Under the pieces are notes generated by a model. That model ran no database searches and was not told where the DNA came from. It saw nothing but the letters and a program-made list of their open reading frames with translations. Positions 1-5,184 of a DNA stretch of 5,184 bases are shown piece after piece. Position numbers and translations under genes: made by a program. Source of the stretch: Acidimicrobiales bacterium (lineage in GTDB: Bacteria > Actinomycetota > Acidimicrobiia > Acidimicrobiales > Acidimicrobilacustridaceae); the NCBI GenBank assembly GCA_023264135.1, contig JALQSZ010000128.1, forward strand, positions 1 to 5,184, written 5' to 3'. Each line of letters starts with the position of its first letter. The stretch's first letter is position 1.

Positions 1-338
1 CGGGCCACGGCCGGCACGCCGCATTCAACAAGGACGGCGGTTGGCCATTTGACCGCGCGACGGACGAGCTCAAGCGGGCCTCCGCGCTGTTGATCGATAT
101 CGAGCGCTAAGAGCTCTCGCACCTGCGGAGCGATCTCTGCGGTGGCTTCAACTCCGGCGATCGTGGCCTTCTGTCGAACAATGCCCGTGATCATGATTCC
201 CGCGTTCAAACACACGACTTCCACCGAACGCACAACCCATGGGCCAAGAGCGTTTTCGATTCCATCGGCCAAAACTGCGGCGTAGTTCGCGAGAGCGTCG
301 AGGTCGTCTGATGAAGGTCCTGCAGGTGTGTCACTCAT
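1..338 (-). CDS. Unidentified protein coupled to larE (C-terminus beyond the window)
   Basis: This reading frame is open from an ATG at 338 to the left edge, giving 112 complete codons; the C-terminus lies outside the window. Its ATG overlaps the larE stop codon as ATGA, and no Shine-Dalgarno sequence is visible, so translation probably depends on coupling to larE. I cannot assign a function. The visible part has no signal peptide or membrane helix. It looks like a small soluble protein with an acidic, Ser/Pro-rich N-terminus, a helical stretch around residues 12-30, cysteines at 43 and 106, and a segment DIDQQRGGPLELVRRAV (80-96) followed by KWPTAVLVECGVPAVAR (97-113). From memory, this last part resembles a conserved uncharacterised actinobacterial family with a DxQRxxPLxLxRxAVxxPTxVLxxxGVP pattern; I could not check that. 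It does not look like LarB or LarC. Leu77 is a TTA codon, which is uncommon in GC-rich genomes. Confidence 0.8.
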   Translation of the reverse strand, partial: MSDTPAGPSSDDLDALANYAAVLADGIENALGPWVVRSVEVVCLNAGIMITGIVRQKATIAGVEATAEIAPQVRELLALDIDQQRGGPLELVRRAVKWPTAVLVECGVPAVA

Positions 339-1159
339 GAGTTGAGTGCGGCATTCAGATTTCCCGAACGCAATCCTTCAAGATCGAGCGTCACGTAGCG
401 ATAACCACAAGCCGTCACTGCTTCAACAACTTCGGCTCGTCGAGCAATGAGTTCATCGATTGCTGCAAGCGGAACTTCGATTCGCGCAGTGTCGTCATAA
501 TGACGCACTCGTAGTTCTCGGAACCCAAGCGCGTGCAACGCCGCTTCCGCTCGTTCAACTCGAGAGAGCACCGACACCGTTACCGCCATCCCGTACGGAA
601 CTCGTGAAGACAAACACGCAGCCGCTGGCTTATCCCATGTGCGAAGACCCAGTTTCTTCGACGCGTCACGAACCATTTGTTTCGTAAACCCCGAATAGAC
701 AAGCGGGAACTGCGCGCCGCGTTCGGATGCTGCACGCTGTCCCGGACGATGATCATCGAGATCATCGAGATTGACGCCCAGAATCGCAACTGCTCCGTGA
801 TCAGCAGCAATTGGTTCAATGACGTCCATCAGAGCGGTTTTGCAGTGGAAACAACGGTCGGCATCGTTTCGTTGATAGTCGAGACTCTCGAGTTCCGAGG
901 TTTCAACTTCCACCCACGACAGACTCCATTCCGCTGCGAGTTCGGAACAGTCGTTTCGTTCGCTTGCTGCAAGCGATGGGGACACCGCCGTCACCACGGT
1001 GCAACGGTCACGACCAAGAGTTTGATGGGCGACGTACGCGAGAAACGCAGAATCAGCACCGCCGCTAAAAGCGACCACAACGGATTCAAGTTCGCGAAGT
1101 TCTTCTCGCAATCGCTCAAGCGCGACGTCGAGTTCATCGCGTTGTTCGGTTGCGCTCAT
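335..1159 (-). CDS. larE: LarE-type ATP-dependent sacrificial sulfur transferase
   Basis: This 274-aa cytosolic protein belongs to the PP-loop ATP pyrophosphatase family. In characterised LarE, ATP adenylates the carboxylates of the pyridinium bis-carboxylate precursor, and sulfur is then transferred to form the nickel-pincer nucleotide of lactate racemase. Visible signatures are the PP-loop SGGADS (32-37), RCFHCK with Cys103 and Cys106, LDDLDDHRPGQRAASERG (131-148), KPAAACLSSRVPYG (177-190) with Cys182, and the C-terminal GYRYVTLDLEGLRSGNLN (252-269). Length and motif order match full-length LarE. Cys182 lies in the ACLxSR segment where, as I recall, the sacrificial cysteine of the Lactobacillus enzyme falls. 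I chose the ATG at 1159 because it starts 7 nt after the hemQ stop; the longer frame to 1363 would run through the end of hemQ. It overlaps the next gene by 4 nt. No larA, larB or larC is in the window, so the true substrate is open. Confidence 0.9.
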   Translation of the reverse strand: MSATEQRDELDVALERLREELRELESVVVAFSGGADSAFLAYVAHQTLGRDRCTVVTAVSPSLAASERNDCSELAAEWSLSWVEVETSELESLDYQRNDADRCFHCKTALMDVIEPIAADHGAVAILGVNLDDLDDHRPGQRAASERGAQFPLVYSGFTKQMVRDASKKLGLRTWDKPAAACLSSRVPYGMAVTVSVLSRVERAEAALHALGFRELRVRHYDDTARIEVPLAAIDELIARRAEVVEAVTACGYRYVTLDLEGLRSGNLNAALNS

Positions 1160-1166
1160 CGTCGAC

Positions 1167-1850
1167 TCAGTCGATACCAAGTTGCGAAAGAACGTCTGAA
1201 ACCGGAGCGACCATCCCGGTGTAGAACGGTCCGAATTCGGCGTAGAGCGCTGAGGCCGTATCGAATCGCATTGTGTACACAACCTCTTTGAGGTCGTCGG
1301 GAGCAGTCGCGAACAACGTGACTCCCCACTCGTAATCGTCGAGACCCGTTGAACCGGTGACAACCTGAATCACACGTCCAGCAAATTTGCGACCCGACGC
1401 GCCGTGCTCGTACATGAGTTCTTTGCGATCGTCGTAGGGAAGTGTGAACCAATTGTTCACATCGCCACGCTGTTTCGACATTGGATAGAAACACCATGCG
1501 GGCTTGTCTTCAGGCGGCAGCACTGGGGTAAGGCGCGCTGAACGCTGCGGTTCAGGAACCCCCTGCGCGTATTCCGACAATTCAGTGAGCGACACATAGG
1601 AATCGACGATGTCGAGTCCGGCGTTCTGCAGCGCGGCTTGAAGGCGGCGAATGCGCCACATGTCGTAGCCAAGCGCCATGAACGCGAGGTCGGCCTTGTG
1701 GCCAAGAATCGCAACGGTGACAACTTGATCACCCTCCGCCTGCGCCTTCTGCACAGCAGCAGTGATGGCCTCGGCGTCAGCCAACGGGGTCACCTTGCAG
1801 AACAGGTGGACAACCGCCATGCCGATGTTGGGGGAAACAGTGTCAGTCAC
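1167..1850 (-). CDS. hemQ: Coproheme decarboxylase (HemQ/ChdC, chlorite dismutase family)
   Basis: This 227-aa soluble protein is close to the usual length of the family. HemQ uses peroxide to decarboxylate two propionates of coproheme III, giving heme b in the coproporphyrin-dependent pathway of Gram-positive bacteria. The catalytic motif YPMSK is at 122-126 (Tyr122, Lys126), with Trp134 after it. EHG at 148-150 supplies the expected proximal heme ligand His149. Gln162, 13 residues later, sits where I recall the distal Gln of Firmicutes HemQ. GSTGLDDYEWGVTLF (166-180), MRFD (194-197) and EFGPFYTG (205-212) complete the signature. YPMSK argues for coproheme decarboxylation rather than chlorite dismutation. 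The start is GTG at 1850, with no Shine-Dalgarno but a TANNNT element 7 nt upstream, which suggests a leaderless start. ATG at 1820 (residue 11) is an alternative. It lies 42 nt after the oxidoreductase gene and 7 nt before larE. Confidence 0.93.
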   Translation of the reverse strand: MTDTVSPNIGMAVVHLFCKVTPLADAEAITAAVQKAQAEGDQVVTVAILGHKADLAFMALGYDMWRIRRLQAALQNAGLDIVDSYVSLTELSEYAQGVPEPQRSARLTPVLPPEDKPAWCFYPMSKQRGDVNNWFTLPYDDRKELMYEHGASGRKFAGRVIQVVTGSTGLDDYEWGVTLFATAPDDLKEVVYTMRFDTASALYAEFGPFYTGMVAPVSDVLSQLGID

Positions 1851-1857
1851 GGGCAGG

Positions 1858-1863
1858 AGTCTA
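1858..1863 (-). promoter_or_regulatory. Putative -10 element of a leaderless hemQ promoter
   Basis: On the minus strand TAGACT is followed by exactly seven bases (CCTGCCC) and then the GTG of hemQ. A TANNNT hexamer about 7 nt before a start codon is the established arrangement of leaderless transcripts in mycobacteria and other actinobacteria. It fits the absence of any AGGAGG-like site before this GTG. There is no -35 hexamer at 16-18 nt; the nearest TTGAC-like sequence is 27 nt away. If real, hemQ-larE can be transcribed independently of fdhD-fdhF. Confidence 0.4.
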
Positions 1864-1892
1864 CGGCGTGGTTGATGGGCCCGGTCCGGGGG

Positions 1893-4127
1893 TCAATGAA
1901 TGGCGACAGTTGAGGTATCAGCCGGTGAAATCGTCACGAGGGCGTTGTAATCGGGCACCCGCGACGCCGACTCCCGATGCTCAGGCCCGGCAGGAATCAA
2001 CACGTTCCCCTCGGGCCAAAACACTTGCAGCGACCGCCGCGCCAAGCGGGTGACATGAAGATGGCCGGTGAAGGTACCCGTTTCCGATCGGAGCGTGACG
2101 AGATCGCCATCAAGAAATCCAAGTGCAGTTGCCTCGGCCGCATCGATGAAGATCGCATCGCGGGACGCACCGGTGAACGGATCATGTTCACTTTGCACCA
2201 TGGTGTTGAACTGCTTGCCTCGGCGCGTTGCCACCGTGAACATCCCTTCAGGGAGATCAAGCACCGGACGTTCAAGCACGCTGAATCGCGCTCGCTCATC
2301 AGCAGTTGGGAAAACGCCACCTTCGCAAAGGTGTGGTCCACCCCATTGGATCTGGTCACCGGTCTTGGCCAGCGTTTCGATTCCGGCATAGGAGGGAACC
2401 ACTCGAGCGATTTCTTCGCGTAACTGTTGGTTATCACGCCACGCAAACGTGTCAGCCAACTCCGGTTTCACGAGTGACGCGATTTCGGCGAAGAGTCGCC
2501 ACTCACTCCTCGCTTCGCCAACGGTGCGCGGAATTTCCGGCGAGTACACAACGCGACGTTCCGTTGTGGTTTCGGTGCCGCCACCTTCTTGTTCGTACCG
2601 TGTGTTCACGGGCAACAAGATGACATCGTCACCTGGTAGCAACATTTGCGAACTCAGAACGATGTCTTGGTGAATGCGCAATGGAACATGTTCCAAGGAC
2701 TTCTCGACTGCTTTGGGATCAGGAAGCGCTTCAAGGAAATTGCCTCCCGACATCCACAGAACATCAAGCTCTCCGGCAAGCGCTGCTTCGGGCATTTCTG
2801 CTGCGGTCAGTCCGGCATGGGCGGGAACATCGAATCCCCACTTCTGTGCAAGTGCCGTCGCGTTGACGTCATTCGGTTCAAGTCCGCCAGGCAGCGCAGT
2901 GGCGTAGGCCCCCATTTCGGCACCGCCCTGCACTCCGCTGTGTCCACGAAGAGGCATGAGACCAGCGCCATCACGACCAACATTGCCGCGCGCCAGAGCA
3001 AGGTTGACGATGCCCCGCACTCCAGCACCGGCGTGCTTGTGTTGGGTGATTCCCATCGACCACAACAAAATTGCTGAACTCGCATTGGCATACTCATCGA
3101 CGAATGCATCGAGTTGCGCCATCGAGAGACCGGCGTCGTCAAGGAGTTCCTCGTATGACACTTCGCGTAGATGCGCAACGACGTTGTCCCAATGATCGGT
3201 GTGTTCGTTAATGAACTCGTGGTCAACGGCATCGCGTTCAATCAATCGCTTCAGCGCAGCGTCGGCGAACGCAACGTCGCCACCAGGACGCACGGGAATG
3301 TGCAGATCGCACATCTTCGTACCGAACAACATCGACTCGGTTGTTGATGGAACCCAATAGTGCTCAAGTCCGGGTTCTAGGAATGGGTTGATCACGACAA
3401 CGCGGGTGCCCGACATGCGCGCCTTGTAGAGGTACTTCATGAACACGGGCTGATTGTTCGCCGGATTCGCTCCCCAGATAACGAGAAGATCAGTTTTGAT
3501 CACGTCGGAAAGCGAACACGTTGTCGCTGCGACACCGACCGTTGCTTTCAACGCAGTCGTTGAAGGGGCATGACAAATTCGCGCTGCCGAATCAACGTTG
3601 GCGACACCCATCGCACGAGCAGCTTTGCCGGCGACGTAATAGGTCTCGTTGGTGATTCCCCGACTTGTGAGAAACATGCCGACACGTTCGGGGTCGGTGG
3701 ATCGAAGACGATCTGAAATCGCACCGAGGGCTTCGTCCCATGAAATGCGAGTGAAGCCCCGCTCGCCACTACGACGTCGCATTGGATGAGCGAGACGACC
3801 AAGACCACGAAGTTGTTGACCTGATTTCAAACGCAATGTTGCAACGTCTGCCAATGCCGATTCCTTTATGGGATCAGCACAGTTCATTTCAAGAAGCCGC
3901 AAACGTGTCAGGCACAGATGAATGTCATCCATCGTCCAGTCGTGGAGACCAGCGACGCCGAGAGCGCAGCCATCACACACACCCTGGGTAAGCAATTTCC
4001 ACGCATAACGTGCGTTGCGTTTGTTCTCCCACGCCAGCTTCAGCATCTCGGCGTAGTGAAACGGCTTGTCGAGTCCGATTCCGTTCGGACGAGGACTCAC
4101 CCAAAATTTCGGATTGATACGGCCCAT
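1893..4127 (-). CDS. FdhF/YdeP-family molybdopterin oxidoreductase (formate dehydrogenase-like alpha subunit)
   Basis: This 744-aa protein has the usual length of the FdhF/YdeP family (bis-MGD DMSO-reductase superfamily). From the N-terminus: TQGVCDGCALG (47-57) with Cys51, Cys54 and later Cys72 forms a probable iron-sulfur site; GRLAHPM (110-116) and ISWDEAL (128-134) follow; ARICHAPS (182-189) places Cys185-His186 where E. coli FdhF has Sec140-His141; ICHAPS is followed by the MGD-binding region including WGANPANNQP (218-227), SMGITQHKHA (357-366), GHSGVQGG (395-402) and GGNFLEALPD (461-470). A C-terminal molybdopterin dinucleotide-binding barrel spans about 627-744, with QFNTMVQSEHDP near its start. 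There is no Tat signal, so it should be cytoplasmic. ATG at 4127 is preferred over GTG at 4163: it shares one base with the fdhD stop (TGATG) and has AGGAG 10 nt upstream. Adjacent fdhD supports formate dehydrogenase activity, but many YdeP-type members have no known substrate and no electron-transfer subunit is seen here. Confidence 0.92.
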   Translation of the reverse strand: MGRINPKFWVSPRPNGIGLDKPFHYAEMLKLAWENKRNARYAWKLLTQGVCDGCALGVAGLHDWTMDDIHLCLTRLRLLEMNCADPIKESALADVATLRLKSGQQLRGLGRLAHPMRRRSGERGFTRISWDEALGAISDRLRSTDPERVGMFLTSRGITNETYYVAGKAARAMGVANVDSAARICHAPSTTALKATVGVAATTCSLSDVIKTDLLVIWGANPANNQPVFMKYLYKARMSGTRVVVINPFLEPGLEHYWVPSTTESMLFGTKMCDLHIPVRPGGDVAFADAALKRLIERDAVDHEFINEHTDHWDNVVAHLREVSYEELLDDAGLSMAQLDAFVDEYANASSAILLWSMGITQHKHAGAGVRGIVNLALARGNVGRDGAGLMPLRGHSGVQGGAEMGAYATALPGGLEPNDVNATALAQKWGFDVPAHAGLTAAEMPEAALAGELDVLWMSGGNFLEALPDPKAVEKSLEHVPLRIHQDIVLSSQMLLPGDDVILLPVNTRYEQEGGGTETTTERRVVYSPEIPRTVGEARSEWRLFAEIASLVKPELADTFAWRDNQQLREEIARVVPSYAGIETLAKTGDQIQWGGPHLCEGGVFPTADERARFSVLERPVLDLPEGMFTVATRRGKQFNTMVQSEHDPFTGASRDAIFIDAAEATALGFLDGDLVTLRSETGTFTGHLHVTRLARRSLQVFWPEGNVLIPAGPEHRESASRVPDYNALVTISPADTSTVAIH

Positions 4128-4939
4128 CAGTCGGTTACTCCTGGTCCGCAATACACATTGCACCCACCATCGCGCACAAAACCCACCAATGTCATTCCTG
4201 CAGCAGTCGCAGTTTCAACGGCAAGCGCAGATGGGGCCGAAACCGCAATCATCGCCTCAAACCCCGCGGCCCACGCTTTTTGTACAAGTTCGAACGAAGC
4301 TCGCCCACTCACAAACAGTGCGCGATCGGTTGCAGGCAGCTGTGATTCGAGGAGGAGATGTCCGATCACTTTGTCGACCGCATTGTGACGACCAATGTCT
4401 TCACGCATGACAACGATCGCTCCCGATCGTTCGAATGCCGCAGCTGCGTGCACGCCACCCGTGCGTTCAAAGAGTTCCTGTTCGTTGCGAACTCGATCAA
4501 TCGACGAAAGCAACACCCCGATCGACCATGGTGAAGAGGTCGGAAGCGGTGAAAGTCGCTTCGTGAGTTCATCGATCTGTGTCGAACCGCAAATGCCACA
4601 CGAAGAAGAGGTCGTCGACAATCGAGGAGTCGGTTCGGGGGCTTTGCCGCCGGTATCGATGCTGACGACATTGAATTCTGTTTCGACTGCGCTACCGGTT
4701 CCGCAGTACCGACATGTTTCGATTGACGCGTCACCCAGCAGACCATCGGTGAAACAAAGTCCCGCTGCCAGTTCGAAATCGTGTCCAGGTGTGCGCATCG
4801 TTGTCGCGACAACCGTGCCATCGAGACGAATCTCGAGTGGCTCTTCGACAATGAGTTCTTCTGGTCGGCGTCCTTCGTCCGTGCTTCCGTCATTGCTCAT
4901 GCGGCGAGCAAGCACGCGTTCGGAGCGTCGACGAGTCAT
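4127..4939 (-). CDS. fdhD: Formate dehydrogenase accessory sulfurtransferase FdhD
   Basis: This 270-aa protein is close to the length of E. coli FdhD (277 aa). FdhD takes sulfur from a cysteine desulfurase and passes it to bis-MGD, giving the sulfurated molybdenum cofactor that formate dehydrogenases need. Signatures: EEPLEIRLDG (32-41), RTPGHDFELAAG (49-60), the catalytic-loop motif SSCGICG with Cys114 and Cys117 (equivalent to E. coli Cys121/Cys124), TGGVHAAA (160-167), REDIGRHNAVDKVIG (179-193), SGRASFELVQKA (211-222) and SAPSALAV (234-241). Extra cysteines are notable: CRYCG gives Cys76/Cys79, and GGCNVYCG at the end gives Cys260/Cys264. The ATG at 4939 is chosen because a TANNNT element ends 7 nt before it; a GTG at 4948 would add three residues but overlaps that element. 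It heads the unit and shares one base with the oxidoreductase start. Confidence 0.94.
   Translation of the reverse strand: MTRRRSERVLARRMSNDGSTDEGRRPEELIVEEPLEIRLDGTVVATTMRTPGHDFELAAGLCFTDGLLGDASIETCRYCGTGSAVETEFNVVSIDTGGKAPEPTPRLSTTSSSCGICGSTQIDELTKRLSPLPTSSPWSIGVLLSSIDRVRNEQELFERTGGVHAAAAFERSGAIVVMREDIGRHNAVDKVIGHLLLESQLPATDRALFVSGRASFELVQKAWAAGFEAMIAVSAPSALAVETATAAGMTLVGFVRDGGCNVYCGPGVTD
4138..4142 (-). promoter_or_regulatory. Ribosome binding site of the FdhF/YdeP-family gene
   Basis: AGGAG lies inside the end of fdhD on the minus strand, 10 nt before the ATG at 4127. It is the clearest Shine-Dalgarno among the start sites in the window. It supports the ATG at 4127 over the GTG at 4163, which lies upstream of this site. 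Together with the TGATG stop-start overlap it indicates translational coupling to fdhD. Confidence 0.6.
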
Positions 4940-4946
4940 GGGCGAC

Positions 4947-4952
4947 ACGGTA
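4947..4952 (-). promoter_or_regulatory. Putative -10 element of a leaderless fdhD promoter
   Basis: On the minus strand TACCGT is followed by seven bases (GTCGCCC) and then the fdhD ATG at 4939, the same TANNNT-N7-start geometry seen before hemQ. No Shine-Dalgarno precedes the ATG. The position where a -35 would fall is occupied by the groEL terminator stem and does not resemble TTGACA. That is tolerated in actinobacterial promoters with good -10 elements, but it keeps the confidence moderate. Confidence 0.45.
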
Positions 4953-4962
4953 CCCGCACGCG

Positions 4963-4990
4963 AAACGGGCGCCCCGAAGGACGCCCGTTT
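4963..4990 (-). terminator. Rho-independent terminator of groEL with cUUCGg tetraloop
   Basis: A 12-bp stem (AAACGGGCGTCC paired with GGGCGCCCGTTT on the minus strand) encloses a TTCG loop closed by C-G, the extra-stable cUUCGg tetraloop. The one imperfect pair is G-U in minus-strand RNA but C-A in plus-strand RNA, so the hairpin is built for minus-strand transcription. It begins 23 nt after the groEL stop codon. The U-run after the stem is short (three U, all within the stem), so termination may be incomplete. Confidence 0.8.
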
Positions 4991-5013
4991 TCAAACTGTG
5001 AACCGATGAACGA

Positions 5014-5184
5014 TCAGAAATCGCCCATATCTGGCATGCCGCCGCCAGCGCCCTCGGGCTTATCGGCGATGACCGCTTCGGTCGTGAGGAACAAGGCAGC
5101 AATCGAGGCCGCGTTCTGCAGCGCCGAACGTGTCACCTTGGCGGCATCGATGATGCCGGCCTTCACGAGGTCTTCGTACTCGCC
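5014..5184 (-). CDS. groEL: Chaperonin GroEL, C-terminal 56 residues (5' part beyond the window)
   Basis: The frame is open from the right edge to a TGA at 5014-5016 and encodes the last 56 residues of the 60-kDa chaperonin, the ATP-driven folding chamber of the cytosol. The segment [20 protein letters not shown] followed by [22 protein letters not shown] is the strongly conserved end of the equatorial domain. It is followed by a short Gly/Met-rich tail ending GGMPDMGDF. Actinobacteria often carry two GroELs; the Gly/Met tail rather than a His-rich one matches the essential GroEL2 type. No groES is visible. The terminator directly downstream separates it from fdhD. Confidence 0.97.
   Translation of the reverse strand, partial: GEYEDLVKAGIIDAAKVTRSALQNAASIAALFLTTEAVIADKPEGAGGGMPDMGDF

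Noticed and set aside
1..338. Partial left-edge gene as larB or larC
   Set aside because: The visible residues lack the AIR-carboxylase-like core of LarB and the His-rich or CTP-dependent features of LarC.
748..775. Short repeated ATCATCGAG-like units
   Set aside because: They encode the LDDLDDH segment of LarE, whose repeated Leu-Asp-Asp codons explain the repetition.
677..1291. 204-codon open frame on the plus strand
   Set aside because: It lies entirely antisense to larE and the end of hemQ, both with clear family motifs, and its own translation resembles no family and is low in complexity of function signals.
1160..1363. N-terminal extension of larE back to a TTG at 1363
   Set aside because: It would overlap the conserved C-terminus of hemQ by nearly 200 nt, and the extra residues have no LarE similarity; the PP-loop sits at the normal place from the ATG at 1159.
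1880..1890. CCCGGTCCGGG inverted repeat in the 42-nt gap before hemQ
   Set aside because: With a one-base centre it cannot form a good hairpin as written and no U-tract follows, so there is no support for a terminator; an operator is possible but unsupported.
1891..1896. TTGACC resembling a -35 box upstream of hemQ
   Set aside because: It overlaps the stop codon of the preceding gene and is 27 nt from the TAGACT element; no -10 lies at a normal 16-18 nt spacing.
3568..3580. Possible selenocysteine codon in the oxidoreductase
   Set aside because: The active-site position is encoded as an ordinary cysteine codon within ARICHAPS, and there is no in-frame TGA in the gene.
4395..5009. 204-codon open frame on the plus strand
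   Set aside because: It is antisense to fdhD, runs through the terminator and promoter region, and translates to a Ser/Arg-rich sequence typical of a shadow frame.

Overview
The window is a compact stretch in which all six genes lie on the minus strand, so it is described here from right to left in the direction of transcription. Moderate-to-high GC content, very tight gene packing, frequent GTG starts, apparently leaderless promoters and a GroEL tail of the GGM/DF type suggest an actinobacterium. My best guess is Acidimicrobiia or a related lineage. No rRNA or species-level marker is present, so this is only moderately supported.

Right edge (about 4960-5184): the last 56 codons of groEL are followed by a rho-independent terminator hairpin with a cUUCGg tetraloop. 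Immediately after it comes the first gene of a new transcription unit, with a TANNNT -10 element exactly 7 nt before its ATG. That gene is fdhD (the sulfurtransferase that activates molybdenum formate dehydrogenases). It overlaps by one base (TGATG) with a 744-aa molybdopterin oxidoreductase of the FdhF/YdeP family, which has Cys-His at the active-site position. The pair forms a self-consistent unit: FdhD sulfurates the molybdenum cofactor of the enzyme encoded next to it.

Middle and left: a 42-nt gap, containing a second TANNNT-N7-start arrangement, leads to a coproheme decarboxylase (hemQ/chdC) of the YPMSK type. Seven bases later comes larE (an ATP-dependent sacrificial sulfur transferase). 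Its stop codon overlaps the start of an unrecognised gene (ATGA) that runs off the left edge of the window. That last gene covers the otherwise featureless first 338 bases.

The cluster is dominated by cofactor maturation: molybdenum-cofactor sulfuration, the last step of heme b synthesis, and sulfur donation for a nickel-pincer-type cofactor. No mobile element, CRISPR array, tRNA or rRNA was seen. I do not see a clearly new system. The points most worth checking are the unidentified larE-coupled protein, a larE with no larA/B/C in view, the paired leaderless promoters, and the extra cysteines in FdhD.
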